Source of the DNA: RGIG5579 sp045601445
Lineage (GTDB): Bacteria; Bacillota; Clostridia; Oscillospirales; SIG627
DNA: 8,953 nt
NCBI GenBank assembly: GCA_045601445.1
Contig: JAZRZQ010000145.1
Coordinates: 1-8,953 of the forward strand
Direction of reading: 5' to 3'
In this document: positions 1 to 4,525 of the stretch, piece after piece
Layout: every line of letters begins with the position of its first letter
Numbering within the stretch: position 1 is the stretch's first letter
Translations under genes and position numbers: made by a program
The notes under the pieces: generated by a model
Seen by the model: only the letters and a program-made list of their open reading frames with translations
Told to the model about the DNA's origin: nothing
Databases searched by the model: none

Positions 1-23
1 TCCAGAGTCAGTCCTGCTACATT

Positions 24-54
24 AAAAAAGAACCTGGCGTTGATCAACGCCAGG
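24..54 (-). terminator. Rho-independent terminator after the Xre gene
   Basis: Bases 33-54 form a perfect 22-bp palindrome that folds as a 9-bp GC-rich stem with a GATC loop. Read on the minus strand it is followed by a U-rich tail (TTCTTTTTT, 24-32). This is the normal layout of an intrinsic terminator for transcripts arriving from the minus-strand regulator gene that ends at 164. The plus strand has no U-run after the stem, so termination should be one-directional. Confidence 0.85.
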
Positions 55-130
55 CCCAAGAAAGTGTTAGGCTTCAAAAAACCTGTTGATTTGTTTGATC
101 TTTGTCTCGCTCAGTGTTGCACTTAGTTTG

Positions 131-162
131 ACAATTCATCTTATTCGTTTTCGATGAATTGT
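131..162. other. Inverted repeat next to the Xre gene stop codon
   Basis: ACAATTCATC (131-140) and GATGAATTGT (153-162) are exact reverse complements around a 12-nt loop, starting two bases beyond the stop codon of the minus-strand regulator. On the minus strand no U-run follows, so it is not a convincing terminator there. It could protect the mRNA 3' end or be a protein-binding palindrome. Apart from this and the terminator at 24-54, I see nothing in 1-163. Confidence 0.5.
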
Positions 163-163
163 T

Positions 164-376
164 TTATTTCGTTTTGGGATCATTGGTCAAACCCAAAATA
201 TAATCCGCAGACACTCGGTAATACTTTGCAAGAATCACCACAAAACGAGTTGGTATCTCCCTTTTCCCCGTTTCATAATTGCTATAAACTCTTTGGTCGA
301 TCCCCAAGAGTGCGGCTACTTCTTTTTGCGGCATATCCCGATCTTCGCGCAAATCTCTCAAGCGCGGATAATACAT
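164..376 (-). CDS. Small Xre-family helix-turn-helix regulator
   Basis: This is a 70-residue protein made almost entirely of one Cro/C1-type DNA-binding domain. The HTH lies around residues 15-37 (MPQKEVAALLGIDQRVYSNY, then the ETGKREIP turn), followed by the common ILAKYYRVSADYILGLT ending. A frame-extending GTG lies nine bases upstream (385), but it overlaps the Shine-Dalgarno GAGGTGAG. The ATG at 376 sits four bases after that site and is the better start. The family represses or activates by binding operators, usually as a dimer. The target is unknown, and no ligand or protease domain is present. It lies 104 bp downstream of another Xre gene on the same strand and ends before a strong terminator. 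Family assignment is sure, role is not. Confidence 0.88.
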   Translation of the reverse strand: MYYPRLRDLREDRDMPQKEVAALLGIDQRVYSNYETGKREIPTRFVVILAKYYRVSADYILGLTNDPKTK

Positions 377-394
377 ACTACTCACCTCAAGTTA

Positions 395-425
395 AGTATA
401 AAAGTTTTTCGGTTCCTTTTTTCAA
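395..425 (-). promoter_or_regulatory. Weak promoter candidate for the 164-376 regulator
   Basis: On the minus strand TTGAAA (420-425) and TATACT (395-400) are each one base off consensus, but the spacer is 19 bp. The -35-like part lies in the middle of the 35-bp repeat copy at 402-436. The implied transcript would start about 12 bases before the ATG, which barely includes the Shine-Dalgarno site. Co-transcription from the upstream Xre gene is an alternative. Confidence 0.3.
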
Positions 426-436
426 AAAGGAACAAG
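402..436 (+). repeat. 35-bp hairpin repeat, copy 1
   Basis: This copy is identical over 35 bp to the copies at 1172-1206 and 1217-1251. It contains an inverted repeat, GTTCCTTTTT (412-421) and AAAAAGGAAC (424-433), which can fold into a 10-bp stem. It begins with AAGTT and is followed by AAGTT overlapping its end (434-438), as in the copy at 1217. It lies between two minus-strand Xre genes. No coding function is evident. Confidence 0.9.
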
Positions 437-446
437 TTCTTTAAAT

Positions 447-475
447 GAGTTTTTCTGATCCTTTTTCGCATAAAG
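447..475 (+). repeat. Degenerate copy of the 35-bp repeat
   Basis: Bases 447-466 match the first 20 bases of the repeat at 17 positions, and a looser CA.AAAG match follows after a 1-bp insertion. It starts exactly 45 bp after the copy at 402, the same period that separates the copies at 1172 and 1217. In both pairs 10 bp of unrelated sequence lie between the units. The hairpin is largely lost. Confidence 0.55.
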
Positions 476-480
476 TGGCG

Positions 481-723
481 TTATTGAATCTCCTGCTCGA
501 GGTGGTCAAACAAGGGCGAAGAAAAAAATTCGGCCACGGGCATCTCCAGACCGTCGCAAATCTTTTTCACGGTACAGACCGTCGTGCTTTGATTTCTGCC
601 GCTGACGATATTGGCAAGTGTGGATTGTGTCACACCGCAAAGGTTGGAAAGCCCGTTTACCGTCAGGTGCTTTTCCTCGCAAAGCTCCAGAATCCTCAAT
701 TTTACCGCTTCACCGATCTTCAT
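481..723 (-). CDS. Small Xre-family helix-turn-helix regulator
   Basis: This is an 80-residue protein with a single Cro/C1-like domain. The HTH is at about residues 21-42 (TVNGLSNLCGVTQSTLANIV, then SGRN), followed by a helix with TVKKICDGLEMPVAEFF and an acidic tail (LEQEIQ). An upstream in-frame ATG at 744 has no good ribosome site. The ATG at 723 has GGGAG six bases before it, so I chose that. The ending FF.S.LF..LEQEI is common in clostridial stand-alone Xre regulators. The gene diverges from the AbrB-type gene at 850. The 126 bp between the two start codons contain a palindrome that could serve both. The target genes cannot be read from the sequence, although autoregulation is plausible. 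Confidence 0.87.
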   Translation of the reverse strand: MKIGEAVKLRILELCEEKHLTVNGLSNLCGVTQSTLANIVSGRNQSTTVCTVKKICDGLEMPVAEFFSSPLFDHLEQEIQ

Positions 724-782
724 TCTTTTCTCCCAATCATTCATCGTTTTTCTTATGGTATCCCTTTTGAGTAAAAAAGATT

Positions 783-796
783 AACTCATTTGAGTT
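783..796. promoter_or_regulatory. Palindromic operator candidate in the divergent spacer
   Basis: AACTCATTTGAGTT is an inverted repeat (AACTCA, TT, TGAGTT) whose right half overlaps the -35 box at 795-800. A further TTTGAGT half-site lies at 766-772, in direct orientation and 23 bp from the right half. The 9-mer AAATGAGTT, the complement of the left half, recurs at 443-451 before the other Xre gene. The position suits a repressor of the AbrB-type gene. Binding by a neighbouring Xre protein is inference. Confidence 0.5.
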
Positions 797-823
797 GACT
801 ATTGCCGATATTTGTGATACGAT
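795..823 (+). promoter_or_regulatory. Promoter of the AbrB-type gene
   Basis: TTGACT (795-800), a 17-bp spacer and TACGAT (818-823) make a good sigma-A-type promoter. The expected start is near 830, giving a leader of about 20 nt. The -35 box overlaps the palindrome at 783-796, so occupancy there would block the polymerase. Confidence 0.65.
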
Positions 824-849
824 GAAGAAAAAAAGGATGAGACCGATAT

Positions 850-1098
850 ATGATTAAAAAAATGGATGCTTTGGGACGGATTGTGATTCCGAAAAGCATT
901 CGTCAACAGATGGCGTTGAACGCAAGCGACCCTCTTGTTGTCGAATACGATCCAAAAGCAAAGCAAATCGTTTTAAAAAGAGCATTGCACTCTTGCCTGA
1001 TTTGCGGCAAGAGGGAAGAGCTCATTTCTATTTCCGAGGACGTTTTTTTATGTGAGGAATGCACAAACCGCATCGCCCCACCTTGTTCGCAAACATAA
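850..1098 (+). CDS. AbrB/SpoVT-family regulator with zinc knuckle
   Basis: This is an 82-residue protein. Residues 1-45 are a SpoVT-AbrB swapped-hairpin DNA-binding domain with the diagnostic DALGRIVIPKSIR segment (6-18) and a second strand pair (LVVEYDPKAKQIVLKR). The C-terminal part has two CxxC pairs (C49/C52 and C68/C71), which should bind one zinc ion; this arrangement is known in clostridial AbrB-like proteins. Such proteins dimerise and act as transition-state regulators or as antitoxins. No toxin gene follows, so a stand-alone regulator is more likely. The ribosome site (AGGATGAG) is somewhat distant, and the next ATG at 862 has none. The gene has its own promoter, faces away from an Xre gene and is followed by a strong terminator. 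Confidence 0.88.
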   Translation: MIKKMDALGRIVIPKSIRQQMALNASDPLVVEYDPKAKQIVLKRALHSCLICGKREELISISEDVFLCEECTNRIAPPCSQT

Positions 1099-1115
1099 CA
1101 ATATCATTTCAGCCA

Positions 1116-1153
1116 AAAATGAGGATAGAGACTCAAATCTCTATCCTCATTTT
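1116..1153 (+). terminator. Strong terminator after the AbrB-type gene
   Basis: A 16-bp perfect stem (1116-1131 with 1138-1153) has a 6-nt loop and ends in TTTT. The A-run on the left arm would give a U-tail on the other strand too, so it may work in both directions. It separates the regulator from the repeats that follow. Confidence 0.85.
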
Positions 1154-1171
1154 ATGATGAATTATGTTGAA

Positions 1172-1206
1172 AAGTTTTTCGGTTCCTTTTTTCAAAAAGG
1201 AACAAG
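1172..1206 (+). repeat. 35-bp hairpin repeat, copy 2
   Basis: This copy is identical to the one at 402-436, and the match extends two further bases on the left. It carries the same GTTCCTTTTT/AAAAAGGAAC inverted repeat. It is the first unit of a tandem pair with a 45-bp period, and 10 unrelated bases (1207-1216) separate it from the next unit. Confidence 0.9.
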
Positions 1207-1216
1207 CTGATGCAAC

Positions 1217-1251
1217 AAGTTTTTCGGTTCCTTTTTTCAAAAAGGAACAAG
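1217..1251 (+). repeat. 35-bp hairpin repeat, copy 3
   Basis: This copy is identical over 35 bp to those at 402 and 1172. Here the stem is followed by AAGTTTTTTATA, so on the plus strand it resembles a weak intrinsic terminator. It ends 30 bp before the -35 box of the GNAT-gene promoter and may insulate that promoter from upstream transcription. Confidence 0.9.
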
Positions 1252-1280
1252 TTTTTTATATTATATTTCTGTTTCTCTCC

Positions 1281-1309
1281 TTGACAAAAAAAGTGTCGTT
1301 CTGTAAGAT
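1281..1309 (+). promoter_or_regulatory. Promoter of the GNAT-esterase unit
   Basis: A perfect -35 TTGACA (1281-1286), a 17-bp spacer and TAAGAT (1304-1309) form a strong sigma-A-type promoter. Transcription should start near 1316 and leave a leader of about 35 nt before the ATG at 1351. Confidence 0.8.
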
Positions 1310-1350
1310 AGAGGAAACATAAAAACCAGCGAATTTGGAGATGACGTCCT

Positions 1351-1875
1351 ATGGAAATGAAATTGCTGTTGAAGGCGACACAGCCGACGGAGCTGAAGAT
1401 TTTGTACGACCTGCTCGTTCTCGGAGAAGGGGAATTTGTCCCGCCGCTGTCCTCTCGCACCTCGACCACCCAGCAGACCCTCTCTGCCTCGGGCAAGGGT
1501 GGCGTGGACGCGTATTTTGAAGAAATGAAAAAGCAAAGCTTCGTGCTTGCCTGGGAAGGCGAGGTCTGCGTCGGCTTTATGTCCTTTTTGACCGAATACG
1601 AAAATCCGCACCTGCCGACGGGCAAAAAGCTCTACGCATCGACCTGCGTGGTGCATCCCGAGCATCGCGGCAAGGGAATGATGACGGGCTTTTACCGCGA
1701 AATGATCCGCGCCTTTCCCGACCGCCCCATCTATACCCGCACCTGGCACGAGAATTTCGGTCACCTCAAGGTGCTGAATAAATTGGGCTTTGAGCTGCTG
1801 GAAACCATCCTGAACGACCGCGGCGAGGGCATCCACACCGTCTACTACGGTCGATTGCCCCAAGAGCTGAAATGA
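1351..1875 (+). CDS. GNAT family N-acetyltransferase
   Basis: This is a 174-residue cytoplasmic protein with the GNAT fold, predicted to transfer an acetyl group from acetyl-CoA to an amine. Motif A is clear: a strand leading into VVHPEHRGKGMM (100-111), with R106-G107-K108-G109 as the pyrophosphate-binding loop. Motif B is represented by the region IYTRTWHENFGHLKVLNKLG (127-146), where N134 and the following helix resemble the N.....LYEKLGF pattern of the family. The N-terminal half has the PPLSSRTST and GGVDAYFEEM segments, which probably form substrate-binding elements. The substrate cannot be predicted. GGAG lies ten bases before the ATG; an overlapping start at 1335 in another frame gives no recognisable protein. 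The gene shares a transcript with the esterase 37 bp downstream. Confidence 0.87.
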   Translation: MEMKLLLKATQPTELKILYDLLVLGEGEFVPPLSSRTSTTQQTLSASGKGGVDAYFEEMKKQSFVLAWEGEVCVGFMSFLTEYENPHLPTGKKLYASTCVVHPEHRGKGMMTGFYREMIRAFPDRPIYTRTWHENFGHLKVLNKLGFELLETILNDRGEGIHTVYYGRLPQELK

Positions 1876-1912
1876 CCCGCAAACGATCTCTCTGATAGAA
1901 AGGGGTTTTTCT

Positions 1913-2914
1913 ATGAAACGATTTTTATTTTTCGTCCTCGCTTTGACACTTCTTTTTTTGGCATCCTGCTCCGGCGAAGTGCCCGTGCAAAGCACGGCAC
2001 CGCAAAGCACGGCTGAGGAAACCGAAGGGTATTTTGCACCCTCCACGGCACCCTCGCCCAATCAAAAGATCCTCCTGCCCTTGCAGGACAAATCCACGCT
2101 CGAGAGCGAGAAAAAGGTGGCGGTGTTCGTTCTGCTCGGTCAGTCCAACGCGGGCGGTTACGGCTTGGATCTTGCCCCGAACGAGCAGATCACGATTCCG
2201 CTGAAAAACGTCTACGGTCTGGATCGTACCAAGAACACCTCGACCGGCAAGCTTTCGTGGTCCGGCTATACCAGCGATAAGATGAATGCCTGCGACTACG
2301 AGGATCACGTTCAATCCGTGGCTACCTGCCTTGCCCGCTCGTGGCAGAGCGAGATCGATCACGGAAAAGACCTGCCCGATCTTTACATCGTTCACATCGC
2401 CTTGGGTGGTCAGGGCATCACCAAGGAATTTGGATGGAATCCTCCCTCCGGCAAGCTGTTCACGCAGGCGAAAAGCACGCTCGCCCGCGTCAAGACAAGC
2501 CTTGAGCAGAGCGGCAAGCAGGCAGAATTTATCGGATTGCATTGGATCGGCGGCGAGGGTGATCTGCGCTGCAGCACGGCGAGCCTGAAAAGGGATCTGA
2601 AGGGGCTGTATCTGACCTTCTTCAATCAGCTCTTTTCCTCGATCGGCCACGCCATCCCCACCGTTTTGTATCGCATCAATTCCGTGGATTATTATACCGA
2701 TGACGATTCTGCCTACAATTTGATCTATACCAACAGTCTCTTTGAGGAATTAAGCGCGGAAAACGAAGCTGTCACCGTGTTCGATACGCGCACCGCCCCT
2801 TGCTATCAGCCCGATGTCGTAGGGGACGGCTTGTTCGGCTCGGACAAGCTGCATTACACCGCCGAGGTGACCAATTGGATCGCCGAGCAGATCCTTCTTT
2901 CCTATCAAAAGTAA
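1913..2914 (+). CDS. Secreted SASA/CE6-like carbohydrate esterase lipoprotein
   Basis: The 333-residue product starts with a type II signal peptide (KRFLFFVLALTLLFLASC, lipobox LASC, lipidated C19), so it should be anchored outside the membrane. A Ser/Thr/Pro-rich linker of about 40 residues follows. The rest is an SGNH-type domain of the sialate O-acetylesterase/acetylxylan esterase (CE6, DUF303) kind. Block I is VFVLLGQSNAGGYG with probable nucleophile S78. ALGGQG (163-168) is a block II candidate. HWIGGEGD (210-217) corresponds to the usual W.QGE.D block. SDKLHY near the end supplies D311 and H314. Expected activity is removal of O-acetyl groups from surface or dietary glycans; the exact substrate is unknown. 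The ribosome site AAAGGGG lies seven bases before the ATG. No promoter or terminator separates it from the GNAT gene. Confidence 0.82.
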   Translation: MKRFLFFVLALTLLFLASCSGEVPVQSTAPQSTAEETEGYFAPSTAPSPNQKILLPLQDKSTLESEKKVAVFVLLGQSNAGGYGLDLAPNEQITIPLKNVYGLDRTKNTSTGKLSWSGYTSDKMNACDYEDHVQSVATCLARSWQSEIDHGKDLPDLYIVHIALGGQGITKEFGWNPPSGKLFTQAKSTLARVKTSLEQSGKQAEFIGLHWIGGEGDLRCSTASLKRDLKGLYLTFFNQLFSSIGHAIPTVLYRINSVDYYTDDDSAYNLIYTNSLFEELSAENEAVTVFDTRTAPCYQPDVVGDGLFGSDKLHYTAEVTNWIAEQILLSYQK

Positions 2915-2917
2915 AAG

Positions 2918-2951
2918 AAAAAAAGAACAGCCGATCGGCTGTTCTTTTTTT
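2918..2951. terminator. Bidirectional terminator between convergent genes
   Basis: A perfect 34-bp palindrome has an A-run, a GC-rich core (GAACAGCCGATCGGCTGTTC) and a T-run. It gives a hairpin with a U-tail on both strands. It ends the esterase transcript from the left and the zinc-ribbon transcript from the right. Confidence 0.92.
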
Positions 2952-2963
2952 CTTGTTTGGTAA

Positions 2964-3242
2964 TTAGTTGTTCTCTTTCATTGCCGCGAAGCAATCGCTG
3001 CAGTAAACGGGGCGATCGCTGGTGGGCTGGAAGGGAACTCTTGCTTCCTTACCGCAGTTAGCGCAAGTGGTGGTGAAATACTCTCTTGCCTGACGGGAAG
3101 CGTTCTTCTTCGCGTCTCTGCAAGCCTTGCATCTCTGGGGCTCGTTCTGGAACCCTTTCTCGGCGTAGAATTGCTGCTCACCTGCGGTGAATACGAACTC
3201 GTTGCCACAATCTTTGCATACCAGTGTCTTGTCTTCGTACAT
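2964..3242 (-). CDS. Double zinc-ribbon protein
   Basis: This is a 92-residue protein with four CxxC pairs: C9/C12 with C38/C41, and C60/C63 with C81/C84. The first half (LVCKDCGNEFVFTAGEQQFY to QRCKACR) matches the small zinc-ribbon family called zf-trcl. The second half (TTCANCGKEARVPFQP to YCSDCF) is another treble-clef or ribbon. The family is common in Firmicutes and is thought to bind nucleic acid or protein, but no reaction is known. GAGGT lies seven bases before the ATG. An overlapping frame in the same place has no cysteine pattern and is a shadow. The gene follows a structured RNA and a sigma-factor gene on the same strand, with no promoter visible between them. Confidence 0.88.
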   Translation of the reverse strand: MYEDKTLVCKDCGNEFVFTAGEQQFYAEKGFQNEPQRCKACRDAKKNASRQAREYFTTTCANCGKEARVPFQPTSDRPVYCSDCFAAMKENN

Positions 3243-3270
3243 TTGCCATACCTCAAAAAATTTTTAAATT

Positions 3271-3347
3271 TGCCCAGAACGGACTTGCACCGTCACCCTT
3301 TCGAATCGTTGCCGATTAAAAACGCTCTGCTTTAAGCTACACGGGCA
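3271..3347 (-). ncRNA. Candidate structured RNA with partly tRNA-like fold
   Basis: Read on the minus strand, 77 nt can fold into a closing stem and three arms. The ends pair (TGCCC with GGGCA, then a G-U). The first arm, GCTT-AAAGCA-GAGC, looks like a D-arm with a shortened loop. The second is AATCG-GCAA-CGATT, a 5-bp stem capped by a GNRA tetraloop where a tRNA has its anticodon. The third, GACGG-TGCAAGT-CCGTT, has a 7-nt loop with T54, C56, A58 and C61 in tRNA-like positions, but G at 55. No proper anticodon loop, G18-G19 pair or CCA end is present, so a working tRNA is unlikely. It begins 15 nt after the sigma-gene stop and ends 28 nt before the zinc-ribbon start. A leader regulator, processed small RNA or tRNA relic are all possible. 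Confidence 0.5.
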
Positions 3348-3362
3348 TATTGACGTTGGAAT

Positions 3363-3932
3363 TTACAAGGCGGACAGCTTCTTGCGACAGCGCGCAAGTG
3401 CATTCCCCACGCTTTTGGGGCTCTTTCCCGTTAACCGTCCGATCTCGGCACTGCTCAGCCCGCGCAGGGAAAGCCCGAAAATGCGGCGTTCCAAGGGGGA
3501 GAACATCTCGTCGATGCGACTCATCAGATCCGAGAGCGCCTCTTTTCCGATCAGGATCCGTTGCGGATCAATCGTGGAATCGGAAGGGAAGAGATCGGGA
3601 TCCTCCGCCGGTTCGGCGTCGGGAGTCTTGCAATATTTGCGCAAACCGTCCGTAATGGCGGAGCGCATACAAAGCCTTGCAAAGGTAGAAAAGGAAGAAA
3701 GCGCGGGATCGAAAAGGAGCGCGGCCTTATACAGCCCGATCAGCGCCTCTTGACGCAGATCCTCCTTTTCCTCCGAAGGGATCTCCACCGAGGAGAGCAT
3801 CGCACCGATCGCCGATGCGAAATGAGCCGACAGCTTGGAGAATGCTTCGTCCGAGCCGCCCTTGACCAAAAGAGCAAGCGCGCAAATTTCGCTCGCAGTG
3901 CCCTCGATTCGCTTTGCTTCGGTTTCGATCAT
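3363..3932 (-). CDS. SigH-like sigma-70 family sigma factor
   Basis: This is a 189-residue protein with sigma region 2 at about 29-100 (EDLRQEALIGLYKAALLFDP, then SSFSTFARLCMRSAITDGLRKY) and region 4 at about 135-187. The region 4 HTH, GLSSAEIGRLTGKSPKSVGN followed by ALARCRKKL, strongly resembles sporulation factor SigH, as does the short linker without region 3. It should direct RNA polymerase core to a restricted promoter set. It is somewhat shorter than typical SigH (about 210-218 residues) and differs in region 2, so a paralogue is as likely as SigH itself; I give no symbol. AGAGGT lies four bases before the ATG at 3932. No anti-sigma gene adjoins it. Transcription appears to run on into the structured RNA and the zinc-ribbon gene. 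Confidence 0.82.
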   Translation of the reverse strand: MIETEAKRIEGTASEICALALLVKGGSDEAFSKLSAHFASAIGAMLSSVEIPSEEKEDLRQEALIGLYKAALLFDPALSSFSTFARLCMRSAITDGLRKYCKTPDAEPAEDPDLFPSDSTIDPQRILIGKEALSDLMSRIDEMFSPLERRIFGLSLRGLSSAEIGRLTGKSPKSVGNALARCRKKLSAL

Positions 3933-3963
3933 GGATACCTCTTCTTTGTACTACCTAAACGTA

Positions 3964-3992
3964 ATTATATCCACTTTTTTTTGCGCTGTCAA
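3964..3992 (-). promoter_or_regulatory. Consensus promoter of the sigma-factor unit
   Basis: On the minus strand TTGACA (3987-3992), a 17-bp spacer and TATAAT (3964-3969) match the sigma-A consensus at all twelve positions. Initiation is expected near 3957, about 25 nt before the start codon. This suggests constitutive, strong transcription of a gene of the alternative sigma-factor type. Confidence 0.88.
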
Positions 3993-4094
3993 GCCTTTTT
4001 GAAAAAAAGTATGAAAATGAACTAAAATTGCGTTCAAATTGTGTGGAAAATGCCGAAAAAAGCGGATTTCTGTCATATTTTTGCTCGTGTTTGA

Positions 4095-4109
4095 CGGCAA
4101 GTCTTGCCG
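4095..4109. promoter_or_regulatory. Palindromic operator candidate before the Dabb gene
   Basis: CGGCAAGTCTTGCCG is a perfect 7-bp inverted repeat around a single central base. Its right arm covers the proposed -35 box (4104-4109). The site is GC-rich within an AT-rich spacer and no U-run follows, so a protein-binding site is likelier than a terminator. The regulator is unknown. Confidence 0.5.
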
Positions 4110-4132
4110 AAAGCGGAATTTTGTGCTACAAT
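4104..4132 (+). promoter_or_regulatory. Extended -10 promoter of the Dabb gene
   Basis: TACAAT (4127-4132) is preceded by TGC, giving an extended -10. TTGCCG (4104-4109) lies 17 bp upstream as a partial -35. The extended -10 compensates for the weak -35. The leader is about 25 nt and ends in AAAGGAG. Confidence 0.6.
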
Positions 4133-4163
4133 GCAGGAAAAGAAAAAGCAAAGGAGCGCTGTT

Positions 4164-4469
4164 ATGATCCGCCATATCGTGATGTTCAAGTTCAAGGAAG
4201 AAGCCGAAGGAAAAACCAAAACGGAAAACGTGCTGGCTACCAAGGCGATGCTGGACGCTCTTCCCGCCAAGATCCCTCAGATTCTCGCAAGCGAGGTTCG
4301 CGTGGGCTGCGAGGGCGCCAATCCCGAGAACTGTGATTTGGTTTTAATCAGCGACTTTGAGTCGCTGGAGAGCTTGGCCGAGTACATCGTCCATCCCGAC
4401 CACAAGGCCGTCGGCGCGTTTATGCGCCCGCTTCGCGAAAGCCGCGCCTGCGTGGATTTTGAGATCTGA
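4164..4469 (+). CDS. Dabb (stress-responsive A/B barrel) domain protein
   Basis: This is a 101-residue protein that is a single Dabb domain (PF07876-type dimeric alpha/beta barrel). It begins with the typical MIRHIVMFKFK strand, has a helix (TENVLATKAMLDALPAKIP), a strand with DLVLISDFESLESLAEY, the conserved VHPDH (76-80) and the final VDFEI strand. The frame opens at 4104, but the ATG at 4164 has AAAGGAG seven bases upstream and matches the family N-terminus exactly. Members dimerise; a few act in small-molecule chemistry or stress responses, but most have no known substrate. It is transcribed alone from its own promoter and stopped by a terminator ten bases after its stop codon. Confidence 0.9.
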   Translation: MIRHIVMFKFKEEAEGKTKTENVLATKAMLDALPAKIPQILASEVRVGCEGANPENCDLVLISDFESLESLAEYIVHPDHKAVGAFMRPLRESRACVDFEI

Positions 4470-4478
4470 CGAAAAAAG

Positions 4479-4521
4479 AAAAAGAGAACGCTTCGGAACG
4501 ACCGATCCGTTCTCTTTTTTT
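4479..4521. terminator. Bidirectional terminator between Dabb and helicase genes
   Basis: AAAAAGAGAACG (4479-4490) pairs with CGTTCTCTTTTT (4508-4519) around a 17-nt loop. The T-run continues to 4521 on the plus strand. On the minus strand the stem is followed by U-rich sequence complementary to 4471-4483. It serves the two convergent genes. Confidence 0.85.
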
Positions 4522-4525
4522 GCGC

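Noticed and set aside
131..162. A terminator for the Xre gene at its stop codon
   Set aside because: The stem is AT-rich and has no U-run on the minus strand. The terminator at 24-54 fits far better.
850..1098. A toxin-antitoxin module built on the AbrB-type gene
   Set aside because: No toxin-like frame follows or overlaps it. It stands alone between its promoter and a strong terminator.
1172..1251. A short CRISPR array from tandem repeats
   Set aside because: The spacer is only 10 bp, the repeat is AT-rich with a long self-complementary stem, and no cas gene is present.
1152..1625. A 157-codon minus-strand frame with repeated FLFEKRNRKT peptides
   Set aside because: The peptide repeat is only the translation of the 35-bp DNA repeats, and the remainder is antisense to the GNAT gene.
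1261..2061. A 266-codon minus-strand frame opposite the GNAT gene and esterase start
   Set aside because: It overlaps two convincing genes with promoter, ribosome sites and known motifs. Its own protein resembles no family.
3271..3347. Calling the segment a functional tRNA gene
   Set aside because: The middle arm has a 4-nt GNRA loop and no 7-nt anticodon loop, the D-loop lacks the G18-G19 pair, the acceptor has a mismatch, and no CCA is encoded. ZTP and c-di-GMP-I riboswitch cores were also considered because of short matching strings, but their conserved architecture is absent.
3960..4015. A fifth copy of the 35-bp repeat near CTTTTTGAAAAAAAG
   Set aside because: Only about 14 bases of low-complexity A/T sequence match, without the flanking GGTTCC or GGAAC parts.
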